Shown here piece after piece: positions 1 to 9,513 of a stretch of DNA of 31,471 nucleotides. Location: contig JBJMXE010000106.1 of assembly GCA_045809745.1 (NCBI GenBank), positions 1-31,471 on the forward strand, read 5' to 3'. The stretch comes from DATFCK01 sp045809745 (GTDB lineage: Bacteria > Verrucomicrobiota > Verrucomicrobiia > Chthoniobacterales > UBA10450). Position numbers and translations under genes: made by a program. The stretch's first letter is position 1. Every line of letters begins with the position of its first letter. The notes under the pieces are model-generated. The model saw only the letters and a list, made by a program, of their open reading frames with translations, was not told where the DNA came from and ran no database searches.

Positions 1-234
1 CAGGATTCGCTGGATTCGGCCGTCCTCGCCGAACGTGCCGTGAATGGTCAGGAACGCGAGATCCACCTGGTCCGGTAGCCGGAAGTCTGCGCCCCGAACG
101 TCAACATCCGTCACTTCCGCCCCTAACGATCGCAGCGCCTTGGACACTCCGGCCCCGGTGGCAAGCGAGACGTCCCGCTCCGAGCCCGGACCGCCCATCA
201 ACACCGCAATGCGCTTTCCGGTTAGGCTGCTCAT
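1..234 (-). CDS. ddl: D-alanine--D-alanine ligase, N-terminal 78 residues (gene runs off the window)
   Basis: Cytoplasmic ATP-grasp enzyme that joins two D-alanines for the peptidoglycan pentapeptide. Reading the minus strand from 234 gives an open frame to the window edge. It starts MSSLTGKRIAVLMGG and contains GGPGSERDVSLATG (the N-terminal substrate loop typical of Ddl) and then HGTFGEDGRIQ, the conserved HGxxGEDGxIQ motif. The ATP-grasp domain and active site lie outside the window. The ATG overlaps the stop codon of the upstream murC-murB gene in an ATGA arrangement, so translation is probably coupled. The gene is intact as far as visible. Family assignment is strong; completeness cannot be judged. 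Confidence 0.93.
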   Translation of the reverse strand, partial: MSSLTGKRIAVLMGGPGSERDVSLATGAGVSKALRSLGAEVTDVDVRGADFRLPDQVDLAFLTIHGTFGEDGRIQRIL

Positions 235-2528
235 ACGTCCTGACCTACGATCTGAACCTCTGTTTCCAATTCGATTCCCCGTTTCTCGCGAGCGGTGGCT
301 TTGATCTGTTCGATCAACTGCAAAACTTCCGATGCGGTCGCACCACCGTCGTTGACGATGAAATTCCCGTGAACGTCGGAGATACGGGCTTTGCCGACAT
401 GCGTATCTTTCAGACCGAGTTCATCGACCAGTTTCCCAGCGGGACATGAATCCGGGTTTTTGAAGATGCATCCTGCGCTCTTGGCACTCGGCTGCGAACT
501 GCGCCGTTTCTCCTGTGACGCTTCCAATTTGCGAACGATCTCATCCGCTGTCGCCGGGTGCGCGCGGAACACGGCTGAAACCGCGTAGTTCTTCTCGAGA
601 TCAGCGACGTGGCGGTAACGAACATCGAAATCACCCGGCAGAGCGACGTGTCCCTGCCCGTCCCCGTCGAGATAGCGAACGCGCACCACGTTCTCAAACA
701 ATTGTGATCCCATCGCGCCCGCGTTCATTCGGAGGCTGCCCCCAACCGATCCGGGTATTCCTTCCATCCATTCCATGCCTCCGAGCCCGGCAGCTTTCGC
801 GGCATACGCTACTTCCTTCAGCTTGGCGCCGACACCTGCGGTGATGTCACCGCCGTCCACTGTTACCCGGTCGAATTCGCCACCTGATGGGTGCACCACG
901 ACGCCTTGGATTCCGCCATCGCGAACCAGCAGATTGGAACCGCGTCCAATGACGAATAGGGGCAAGGTTTCGCGACGGCAAAACCGGATAATTTCAGCGA
1001 ATGCTCTCTCGTCTCGGGGCTCCACCCAAAATTGAGCCGGGCCGCCGACCCGCAGCGTGGTGTGTTTCGCCAACGGCTCGTACAAGCGCACATCGCCCGT
1101 TTCCCCGATGATTGTCTTCAATCGCTCGGCGATTACCAGGTCCGCTGCCAGAATCGAAAGTTGTTCGTGAATATTCCCGGCGCCAAGACTCAACACCAAA
1201 TCGCCGGGATCAATCATGTTGCCGATGTCCCGATGCAGCCGGTCGAGCCTGGGCTGATAGGTCACACCGCCATGACCATGTTGCTGAATTTCGTCGGCAA
1301 TCGTCTGGCCGGTGATTCCCGGAAGCGGCGCTTCGCTGGCGGGATACACATCGGTGATCACCACGCGATCGGCATCATCGAATGCCGCGCCGAACTCCTT
1401 ACGCAACGCTTTCGTCCGGGAATAGCGGTGAGGCTGAAACACCGTCAGCACTCGTTTGCGGCCGGTTGATTTCGCGGTCCGCAAGGTCGCGCTAATCTCG
1501 GTCGGATGATGAGCATAGTCGTCAACCAGGAGAAAGCGTTCGCTGGAGTATTTGATTTCGAAACGCCGGCGGGCGTGCTGAAAACGGCGCAGCGAGGAAG
1601 CGATTTTCTCAAACGGAATGCCAAGCTCAGTAGCAAGAGCGATAACTCCGACCGCGTTGTGAACGTTGTGCCTTCCAGGCACGTTTAGAACCGCTTCACC
1701 TAACTGTTTGTCACCGCGATAGACGCAAAACAACGACGCGAAGTTCTGCAGTTCGATGTCGGCGCCGCGATAATCCGACGTGTCCGAGAAACCGTAGGAG
1801 ATCGCTCTACCCGCGGTTCGGCAGACGCGCGAAGCGTTTGCGTCGTCCGCACTATAAAAGATCGTGCCGCTGGTCTGCTCGATCAGGGTTTGGAAGACTT
1901 TCTCGATCGCTTTGAGGTCTGGGTAAAAATCGAGATGCTCTTCCTCGATGTTGAGAATCAGACTGTGTTCGGGGGAGAAACACTGAACCGTTCCGTCACT
2001 TTCATCGCCTTCAGCGACGAAATACTGACCGAGGGGATCCCAGTGCGCGTTGCTGCCCAGGATCGGAATCTCCGCACCGATGTAATGAGAAGGATGCAAT
2101 CCACTTTCTCGAAGGACGTGAGCAGTCATGGCTGACGTGGTCGTCTTGCCGTGCATTCCGGCAATCACGATGCCGCGTTTGCTCTGCATGATCGCAGCCA
2201 ATGCTTCAGCGCGCCGCAGCAGCCTAACGCCTCTCTCCCGCGCCTTCGCCAGGATCGGGTTATCGGACTTGATCGCGGAAGAATAAATTACGATTTCAAC
2301 GCCTTCGACATCTTCCGCCCGGTGCGGCCCGCAGAATCGTAAACCCAGGCGACTGAGCCGCGCCGTTTCCTGAGTCGTTGCCTTGTCCGAGCCGCTCACC
2401 TCATGACCTAACTCGAGAAGCAATGCCGCGACTCCGCTCATGCCGCTGCCGGCGACGCCGATCAGGTGCACGCGGTGCGTCTCCTCCGTAAGCAGTCTGC
2501 AAATCTCGTGATCAGGCGCGCTGCTCAT
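231..2528 (-). CDS. murC-murB: Bifunctional MurC-MurB: UDP-MurNAc--L-alanine ligase fused to UDP-enolpyruvoyl-GlcNAc reductase
   Basis: A single 765-residue protein carries two consecutive cytoplasmic steps of muramyl peptide synthesis. Residues about 18-465 are MurC: nucleotide fold GVAGSGMSG (24-32), ATP loop GMHGKTTT (124-131), NIEEEHLDFY (193-202) and FQPHRYSRT (364-372). Residues about 475-765 are the FAD enzyme MurB: GRGSNLLVRDGG (528-539), EGIPGSVGGSLRMNAGAMG (589-607) and AGCIFKNP (685-692). In that last motif Cys687 occupies the place of the E. coli catalytic Ser229 (GSFFKNP), a substitution seen in some MurB subfamilies. MurB catalyses the step before MurC although it is the C-terminal half. 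The frame is continuous with no internal start motif, so this looks like a true fusion. It overlaps murG by 17 bases and ddl by 4. Confidence 0.95.
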   Translation of the reverse strand: MSSAPDHEICRLLTEETHRVHLIGVAGSGMSGVAALLLELGHEVSGSDKATTQETARLSRLGLRFCGPHRAEDVEGVEIVIYSSAIKSDNPILAKARERGVRLLRRAEALAAIMQSKRGIVIAGMHGKTTTSAMTAHVLRESGLHPSHYIGAEIPILGSNAHWDPLGQYFVAEGDESDGTVQCFSPEHSLILNIEEEHLDFYPDLKAIEKVFQTLIEQTSGTIFYSADDANASRVCRTAGRAISYGFSDTSDYRGADIELQNFASLFCVYRGDKQLGEAVLNVPGRHNVHNAVGVIALATELGIPFEKIASSLRRFQHARRRFEIKYSSERFLLVDDYAHHPTEISATLRTAKSTGRKRVLTVFQPHRYSRTKALRKEFGAAFDDADRVVITDVYPASEAPLPGITGQTIADEIQQHGHGGVTYQPRLDRLHRDIGNMIDPGDLVLSLGAGNIHEQLSILAADLVIAERLKTIIGETGDVRLYEPLAKHTTLRVGGPAQFWVEPRDERAFAEIIRFCRRETLPLFVIGRGSNLLVRDGGIQGVVVHPSGGEFDRVTVDGGDITAGVGAKLKEVAYAAKAAGLGGMEWMEGIPGSVGGSLRMNAGAMGSQLFENVVRVRYLDGDGQGHVALPGDFDVRYRHVADLEKNYAVSAVFRAHPATADEIVRKLEASQEKRRSSQPSAKSAGCIFKNPDSCPAGKLVDELGLKDTHVGKARISDVHGNFIVNDGGATASEVLQLIEQIKATAREKRGIELETEVQIVGQDV

Positions 2529-3609
2529 TAGTGCTGTACTTCTCGATCGTTTCGGCTACGACTTCCGCGGCGTTCCGCGGTGCCAGTTGCGCTGCGAGCT
2601 TCGACATTGTGGTGAGCTTCGTTCTATCGGAAATCAGCTCATTGATTTGGCGCGCCAGCAGATCACCGGAAATTTCCGATTCCTTGATTAGAAGAGCCGC
2701 ACCAGCTCGTACGAAGATCTCCGCATTGCGGGTCTGATGATCGTCCGCGGCGTATGGGAAGGGGATCAGCATCGCCGGCAAGCCGAATGCAGCAATCTCG
2801 GACAAGCTGGCTGCGCCCGACCGCGCGATCACGAAATCAGCCGCGCTGTAGAGTTCCTCCATCTGATGATGGAAAGCGGCGACGTGGGCAGGGATTCCTT
2901 CACGTTGATAATTGTCAGCCATGAGCCGCTCTTCCCGCTTTCCGGTGAGATGAATCATCTGCAAGGCGGTGTCATGAAGGAAAGGGAGCGCCTTGATCAC
3001 CGCTTGATTGATCCCGCTCGCGCCCTGGCTTCCGCCCATCACCAATGCGGTAGCCAAATCATCTCGAAGACCAAGTTTCCGCCGCACCTCTTTCCGGTCT
3101 AACCGAACCAGATCGGATCGAATCGGCGTACCCGTGACCTCCGTTCGCACCTTCGGAAAGAATGGGGCGCACTCTTTGAACCCGAGCAACACCGCTCGAA
3201 CGAACCGCGCGGTCATCTTGTTCGCTTTGCCGGGAATGGCATTCGATTCGTGAATGAACGTTGGCACACCACGCATCCGCCCCGCCACCACCGGCGCAGT
3301 GGAGGTGAACCCGCCCATGCCCAGAATCACGTTCGGCGGAAACTTCCGGTAAATCGCGCGACAAAGGCCCAGGCTCTGATTGAATCGACGAACGAATCCG
3401 AGAATGGCAGGCGAGTATAACGACGGCAGCCCAATGCTCGGCAGTTTCTCGAACCGAAACTGGTGCCGGCCCGACAACGCCAACTGGTCGATCTCTTTTT
3501 CAGACACGAACAGCATCACATCGTGCCCGCGATTCCGCAGAGCCTCAGCCACGGCCACTCCCGGAAAGAGGTGCCCGCCTGTTCCACCGCATGCGATTAC
3601 CGCATTCAT
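2512..3609 (-). CDS. murG: UDP-GlcNAc:undecaprenyl-PP-MurNAc-pentapeptide GlcNAc transferase MurG
   Basis: Peripheral membrane glycosyltransferase that turns lipid I into lipid II. The start ATG at 3609 gives MNAVIACGGTGGHLFPGVAV, with the glycine-rich GGTGGH loop at the N-terminus. GGAG stands 9 bases upstream, which is why this start is preferred over the in-frame ATG at 3624. HESNAIPGKANK, GGSQGASGINQ, and the C-terminal donor-site stretch ARSGAASLSEIAAFGLPAML followed by PFPYAADDHQ are classic MurG motifs. The length of about 365 residues is normal. It lies between ftsW (gap about 19 bases) and murC-murB (overlap 17), the usual dcw position. Confidence 0.96.
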   Translation of the reverse strand: MNAVIACGGTGGHLFPGVAVAEALRNRGHDVMLFVSEKEIDQLALSGRHQFRFEKLPSIGLPSLYSPAILGFVRRFNQSLGLCRAIYRKFPPNVILGMGGFTSTAPVVAGRMRGVPTFIHESNAIPGKANKMTARFVRAVLLGFKECAPFFPKVRTEVTGTPIRSDLVRLDRKEVRRKLGLRDDLATALVMGGSQGASGINQAVIKALPFLHDTALQMIHLTGKREERLMADNYQREGIPAHVAAFHHQMEELYSAADFVIARSGAASLSEIAAFGLPAMLIPFPYAADDHQTRNAEIFVRAGAALLIKESEISGDLLARQINELISDRTKLTTMSKLAAQLAPRNAAEVVAETIEKYSTNEQRA

Positions 3610-3628
3610 GACCGGGAACTCCACATCA

Positions 3629-4798
3629 TCATATTCTCGGAGTCACTCTCACTTGTAATGACGTCTGTTTGCGGTTTCCCGGTTCCAAAACGGCCTGTCG
3701 GTAAATGCTCAGCAGAAGACCCACCCCAAACAAACACTCCACTAAATTCGATCCGCCATAGCTGATGAATGGGAGCGACAGCCCTTTGTTAGGCAAAACT
3801 GACGTGGTCACGCCCATATTTACGGCTGCTTGAAGCCCGATCAGCGAAATGATGCCGCTGCCAAGCAAGAGCCCGAACCGGTCTTTGGCGTGAAGCGCGA
3901 TCATCATTCCGCAGACCACGACCACTACAAACAGGAACACGACCAGAAGACTGATCCGCAGCCCGAGCTCTTCGCCGATCATCGGGAAAATGAAATCGGT
4001 GTGCGCGTAAGGCAGGTACAACATCTTCTGACGTCCGTTGCCCAGCCCCAGCCCGTCCATTCCGCCACTCCCCCACGCAATCAGCGCCTGCATCTGCTGG
4101 AGGCCGGCGTCATCTTTGAATCGCTGCGGATCCATGAACGCAGCCAGCCGGCCCATTCGTTCAGACATCTGCGTCGCGATAAACAGAATTCCGCCGAACG
4201 CCGCGACCGCGATTCCACCCAGCAGGATCGGGTTCGTCCCGGCGATGAACATAATCACGAAAGCGGTGGCACCGATCAGCGCGGTGGTGCCGAGATCCAC
4301 TTCTGCCAAAATTAACGCGAGCAGCGGCAGGATGATTGCGAGCGGAAGAAGGAATCCGTGCAACGGCTGACTGCTATTTTTCTCGTGGCGGGCAAACCAG
4401 GATCCGAGAAAGAAGACCACCGCTATTTTCGCCGTCTCCGAAGGTTGAAAGCTCACCGGGCCCAAGCCGAGCCAACGCCGGGACCCATTCAATCGCAGGC
4501 CGACGTGAGGTACAAAACACAATGCCAGTGTCAATAGAGCGAGCGCGAACCAGAGCCACCATGTGCGTTGCCAAAAATGGTAATCAACCAACGCTGCGAC
4601 CACGCAAACAACGAAGCCGACGACCAGCCAGACGGCCTGGCGTTTCACGAATGCGTAAACGTCACCGTGGCTCTCCCGCGCGAAGGCACTGGTGCTGAAC
4701 AGCATGATGATTCCGATCACCAGCAGCCCCAGCACGGCAACAAAGACCAGGTACGCGCTCTTACGATGCATGATGACAATTTCGAAGGGCGAGCGCAT
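3629..4798 (-). CDS. ftsW: Lipid II glycan polymerase / division protein FtsW (SEDS family)
   Basis: Polytopic inner-membrane protein that polymerises glycan strands at the septum together with the class B PBP FtsI. It shows the SEDS signature blocks SRRWLGLGPVSFQPSETAK, the long extracellular loop region ending YLPYAHTDFIFPMIGEELGL, and NKGLSLPFISYGGSNLV near the C-terminus. About ten hydrophobic segments can be read. The frame stays open upstream to a GTG at 4849. I chose the ATG at 4798 (MRSPFEIVIMHRKS); an ATG at 4771 (MHRKSAYLV, just before the first membrane segment) is equally possible, and no clear Shine-Dalgarno decides it. The position between the LysM gene and murG supports FtsW rather than RodA. 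Confidence 0.94.
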   Translation of the reverse strand: MRSPFEIVIMHRKSAYLVFVAVLGLLVIGIIMLFSTSAFARESHGDVYAFVKRQAVWLVVGFVVCVVAALVDYHFWQRTWWLWFALALLTLALCFVPHVGLRLNGSRRWLGLGPVSFQPSETAKIAVVFFLGSWFARHEKNSSQPLHGFLLPLAIILPLLALILAEVDLGTTALIGATAFVIMFIAGTNPILLGGIAVAAFGGILFIATQMSERMGRLAAFMDPQRFKDDAGLQQMQALIAWGSGGMDGLGLGNGRQKMLYLPYAHTDFIFPMIGEELGLRISLLVVFLFVVVVVCGMMIALHAKDRFGLLLGSGIISLIGLQAAVNMGVTTSVLPNKGLSLPFISYGGSNLVECLFGVGLLLSIYRQAVLEPGNRKQTSLQVRVTPRI

Positions 4799-4945
4799 GG
4801 CGCCCCCAAGGATTGGAAATCGTAGCTTGCCGAGAAGCGTCGTGATCACAAAAGGGTGTCAGCGGCGTCGCAGGAGCTCCGCCCTCCGTCGACCACCGGA
4901 AAAACGACGACGCGTTATCATTGCCGCCCAATAATCCGTTGCGTC

Positions 4946-5530
4946 TCATTCGTCCGTCTTCTTCCCTTTTGCCGCTCTGTTTGGAATCAAAAGTTTTTGT
5001 CCGATTTTCAGCTTCCGGGGGTCCTCGATGTGGTTGAGTGCGAGTAAATCGTCGTACGAAACTTTGAACTTCTTGGCGATCGACACGGGGGTATCGCCCT
5101 TGCCGATAGTGTAGGTTTTGTGAGACTCGTCGCGCTTCGCGTCGCCGGCTTTTCCGTGATCCTTCGAAGACTGTTTGCCGACCGCTTTAGCTGGTCTGAT
5201 TTCAAGCGCCTTCGTCTTGTCCTCTTCCGTTGTGTTCGATGACACTCCGGTGGACTCGGATTTAGCCGGGTTAGTCGTCGCCGATTTCTTCACCTGCGGC
5301 AGCGCAGGCCCCTGCCGCGTTTTGATTGCGTTGAAAGCAATGATGCCGGAAACCGCGACGACGTGCAGCAGCAACACGATCAGCAGCGCGCGCGACAGCT
5401 TCATGTTAGGCTCGGCCATCTCGTCGTAACTGGCCGTAGCCGCGCGCATGGGCCGCCGCGTTACGGTCGCCCGCATCTTTTTACCTTTGTGTTTTTTAAA
5501 CAGCGTCAGTTTGGGCAGGCGGATTTTCAT
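4946..5530 (-). CDS. Single-pass membrane protein with C-terminal LysM domain, dcw-embedded
   Basis: A 194-residue protein with a very basic N-terminus (about 1-45), one membrane segment (about 47-67, LSRALLIVLLLHVVAVSGII), a Ser/Thr/Lys/Ala-rich linker (about 70-138) and one LysM domain (about 140-184: YTIGKGDTPVSIAKKF, then LKIGQKLLIPN). LysM domains bind GlcNAc-containing peptidoglycan. The predicted topology puts the linker and LysM in the periplasm and the basic tail in the cytoplasm. Its ATG overlaps the murD stop (ATGA), so it is co-translated with cell-wall genes. I infer a peptidoglycan-binding role in division or septal wall synthesis. It occupies a slot between murD and ftsW that is empty in E. 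coli. No enzymatic domain is visible. Confidence 0.88.
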   Translation of the reverse strand: MKIRLPKLTLFKKHKGKKMRATVTRRPMRAATASYDEMAEPNMKLSRALLIVLLLHVVAVSGIIAFNAIKTRQGPALPQVKKSATTNPAKSESTGVSSNTTEEDKTKALEIRPAKAVGKQSSKDHGKAGDAKRDESHKTYTIGKGDTPVSIAKKFKVSYDDLLALNHIEDPRKLKIGQKLLIPNRAAKGKKTDE

Positions 5531-6858
5531 TTCGTTTTCGGGAGCGCGTGCACGAGCGCGCGAAATTGGTCGCCGCGGTCTACGTAGCTCTTAAACATGT
5601 CGAAAGAGGACGTGCCGGGTGAAAACAGAACCACATCGCCGGAGGCGGCGGCCGCGTGCGCATGGTCCAGCGCTTCGGCCAGTGACGTCGCCGTTTTGAT
5701 TGCGGTTGCGCCCTTCCAGTCTTCCGCGATGCGCTGCGCCATCTCGCCGATCAGCACTATCGATTTGACACGTTCCTGCACCAGAGATCGCACCGATTCG
5801 AATCTGAAACCTTTGTCTTTTCCCCCGGCAATTAACACGATCGGCTTCGTCTGCGCGGTCAGCGCTGCCTCCAACGCATCGAGGTTCGTCGCTTTCGAAT
5901 CATTGATGTAATCAACCCCGTCCACGGAACGCACAAATTCGCACCGGTGCGGTTGCGGCTCATAACGTGATAACGGCGGCACCATCTGCTCGAAGGAGAG
6001 ACCTCGAGCGTGACCAGCCGCGAGCGTGGCCATTAAGTTTTCGATGTTATGCGAACCACGAAGTTTCGTTTCGGATAGCCGCATGACCGGCGTATCCTGA
6101 TAGGCGATTGAACCTTCGGTTAGGCGGAAATCAGCGCCATCGTCGTAAGCGCTGAATGTCACCTTTCGTGCCCGCAGCTCTCCAAGGTTTTCGACCGAAT
6201 TGATAATGGCGACATCTTCACCGGTTTGATTTTCAAAAACCCGAAGCTTGGCGGTGCGATACTCCACCACCGAGGAATACCGATCCAGGTGGTCGGGGGC
6301 AAAGTTGAGCCAGACGGCAACCGCAGGATGAAACGTGCGGATCGTTTCCAGCTGGAACGAACTAACCTCGACCGTCAGCACATCAAATTCCGTTCGCCGC
6401 CGTGCGACCTCTGACAACGGTTTACCGATGTTCCCGCAGGCGATGGTTCGCTGGCCGCACGCGTTTAGCATCTGCGCGAGAAGCTCGGTCGTGGTCGTCT
6501 TCCCGTTAGTCCCGGTAATAGCGATGACCGGCAACTCGCACGACCGCCAGCCCAACTCCAGCTCACCAATGATCTCGATGCCCCGCGAATAAAAATTGCG
6601 GGCCAGCGGCGACTGCGGATCGATTCCAGGACTGATGACTGCGAAATCGTAGGTCGAAGACTCGGTTTCCGCGGCAGGACCACTGATGACCTGCACACCG
6701 CGGCTGCGGAGATCGTCGAGCGTGGAGTGAAGCAGCTTCTTCTCATCAGCGCTGTCGAGCACCGTCACCTCGGCACCTTCTTCTTTGAGCAACGTTGCCG
6801 CCGCGGCTCCACTCAACCCCGCCCCGAGAACGGCTACTTTTTGATTTCGGTACCGCAC
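5527..6858 (-). CDS. murD: UDP-MurNAc-L-alanine--D-glutamate ligase MurD
   Basis: Cytoplasmic ATP-dependent Mur ligase adding D-glutamate to UDP-MurNAc-L-Ala. The 443-residue product has the N-terminal nucleotide fold VAVLGAGLSGAAAA (8-21), the P-loop GTNGKTTTT (116-124), a central NFAPDHLDRY block, NDSKATNLDALEAAL and a C-terminal FSPGTSSFDMFKSYVDRG, which is the MurD-specific end motif. The start is a GTG (complement of 6856-6858), four bases after the mraY stop with GAGAT just upstream. Length and domain order are normal. It overlaps the LysM gene by four bases. Confidence 0.96.
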   Translation of the reverse strand: MRYRNQKVAVLGAGLSGAAAATLLKEEGAEVTVLDSADEKKLLHSTLDDLRSRGVQVISGPAAETESSTYDFAVISPGIDPQSPLARNFYSRGIEIIGELELGWRSCELPVIAITGTNGKTTTTELLAQMLNACGQRTIACGNIGKPLSEVARRRTEFDVLTVEVSSFQLETIRTFHPAVAVWLNFAPDHLDRYSSVVEYRTAKLRVFENQTGEDVAIINSVENLGELRARKVTFSAYDDGADFRLTEGSIAYQDTPVMRLSETKLRGSHNIENLMATLAAGHARGLSFEQMVPPLSRYEPQPHRCEFVRSVDGVDYINDSKATNLDALEAALTAQTKPIVLIAGGKDKGFRFESVRSLVQERVKSIVLIGEMAQRIAEDWKGATAIKTATSLAEALDHAHAAAASGDVVLFSPGTSSFDMFKSYVDRGDQFRALVHALPKTK

Positions 6859-6862
6859 AAGA

Positions 6863-7959
<1,097 letters not shown>

Positions 7960-7963
<4 letters not shown>

Positions 7964-9351
7964 GAGCGGGCACCCTCCAGCTGACGTCTGCTGAATTCTT
8001 CCAGCACCCGTTCGGTTCGAGCGGTTCGACTGCCTTTGATCAGCACCAGGTCGCCGGCCTTGGCAATTTGTTCGAGCAATTCGGCGGCTTCGGTGGTGTT
8101 GTTAACCGCGACCGCGTGCTTGAGTCCGGCGCGTTGGGCGGCGGCCACGGTCATCCTGCCGGTTTCACCAATCGCGATCAGATGGTCGACGCCGAAACTA
8201 GCCGCTTTTTCGCCAACCTCCCGGTGCCCACGTTCGGTTTCGGCCCCCAGTTCACGCATTTCGCCGAGCACTGCAATGCGGTCGCCATCGGCCTCCAGCT
8301 CAACCAGCGTGCGCAACGCCGCCTTCACCGAATCAGGATTGGCGTTGTAACTGTCGTCCAGGAACTGGACACCACCAATATTCTTCACCTGCAGTCGTGC
8401 CTTACTCAACGGCGCACCAGACAGCGCGCCGGCCGCTTCTTCCAGCGATATGCCGAAGGCGCGCCCGGCTGCGACAGCAAACAACGCGTTCTGAATCATG
8501 TGCAAACCGGGCACCGGCAATCTTGCGCGGCAACGGTGGGCTCCCTCCAATATGGTGAAGTCGGACCCCGCCGGACTCTGCGAGATATCGGACGCGCGCA
8601 AACTACCAGACGTGGTGCCGGCAAGAATGACACGCGCAGAAGTCCGCGGAGCGATTCGTCCGGTAAACGGATCATCAGCGTTCAAAATCAGCCATCCGTT
8701 AGGCGGGACCGCTTCGGCCAGTGCCGCCTTTTCGTCGGCGATCGCTTCACGCGAGCCCATGAACTCAATGTGCGCTACGCCGATGTTGGTGATGATCGCC
8801 GCGTCTGGCTGAGCGATCTTCGCCAACGGTGCGATTTCGCCGGGATGGTTCATTCCGATTTCCCACACTCCGATATCGTCCTCTGATGTTGCCTCAAGGA
8901 TGGTTCGGGGAAGGCCGACATGATTATTGAAGTTGCCTTCGGTTTTGGTGACCCGGAATTTCCTGGCCAGCACCGCCCCCGAAAAATCCTTGGTGCTCGT
9001 TTTTCCATTGCTGCCGGTGATTGCCAGAACTTTCAGGCCTAACGATTTGCGATAATTTGCGGCGAGATCCTGGTAGCCGCGCAGTGTGTCATCGACCCGG
9101 AGCAGAGCGAATTCGGGTGGCACCGAGCCTTTCCAAGTGCGATCAACGATGGCTCCTTTAGCGCCGGCTTTGGCGACGTTCTCGACAAAATTGTGCGCAT
9201 CAAAATTGTCGCCGCGCAGGGCCACAAACAGCTGATCCGACGTGATCGTCCGCGAATCCGTGCTGACGCTGGCGATGATAGCGCTACCGTCGCCACCCTC
9301 GAGAGTCGCTCCCGCCATCTCGGCTATTTGTTTTAGCGGCGTGGGATTCAT
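7960..9351 (-). CDS. murF: UDP-MurNAc-tripeptide--D-alanyl-D-alanine ligase MurF
   Basis: Last cytoplasmic Mur ligase, adding D-Ala-D-Ala to UDP-MurNAc-tripeptide. I start it at the ATG at 9351 (MNPTPLKQIAEMAGATLEGG), giving 463 residues, the usual MurF size. The frame is open to 9504, but that extension would translate the palindromic repeats at 9388-9469 and has no MurF character. Motifs: STDSRTITSDQLFVAL (uracil-binding N-domain), ITGSNGKTSTKD (P-loop), TEGNFNNHVGLPRT, MNHPGEI and NADDP, then DSYNANPDSVKAAL in the C-terminal domain. It ends overlapping mraY by four bases. No strong Shine-Dalgarno is seen at the chosen start. Confidence 0.95.
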
Positions 9352-9387
9352 CGCTGGACGATGCCGCTCCGACGGCACAAAAATATT

Positions 9388-9413
9388 TGGGACACGACAG
9401 CGCGCGTCCCTCC
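9388..9413 (-). repeat. Diverged REP-like hairpin between murF and murE
   Basis: The plus-strand text TGGGACACGACAGCGCGCG followed by TCCCTCC has GGGAC/GTCCC arms and ends in the same TCCCTCC tail as the REP-like repeats that flank the transposase at 20350-21014 (TGGGACGAGACAAGCTCG then TCCCTCC). I infer a diverged member of the same family. It lies in the 162-base gap between murE and the chosen murF start. Confidence 0.5.
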
Positions 9414-9417
9414 AACC

Positions 9418-9469
9418 CTGTAGGGGAAGCTGTTGGCTTCCCATGGGAAGGCAGCGCCTTCTCCTACAG
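9418..9469. repeat. Composite palindrome in the murE-murF gap
   Basis: Outer arms CTGTAGG (9418-9424) and CCTACAG (9463-9469) are perfect complements. Inside are two smaller hairpins, GGGAAGC/GCTTCCC (9424-9442) and GGAAGGC/GCCTTCT (about 9446-9461). The resulting cruciform-like structure is about 52 bases. There is no U-tract, so it is unlikely to be a simple terminator. It may be a mobile palindromic repeat or an mRNA processing or stability element within the operon. Confidence 0.6.
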
Positions 9470-9513
9470 AACCGGCCGAATCCAAACATGAGAAACAGCA
9501 GCAAGCACCCATA

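Noticed and set aside
8068..8886. 272-residue open frame antisense to murF
   Set aside because: Arg/Gln-rich composition without motifs; shadow of the murF reading frame.
9352..9504. N-terminal extension of murF with a hydrophobic-looking start
   Set aside because: It translates palindromic repeats and has no resemblance to MurF; the ATG at 9351 gives the normal N-terminus.
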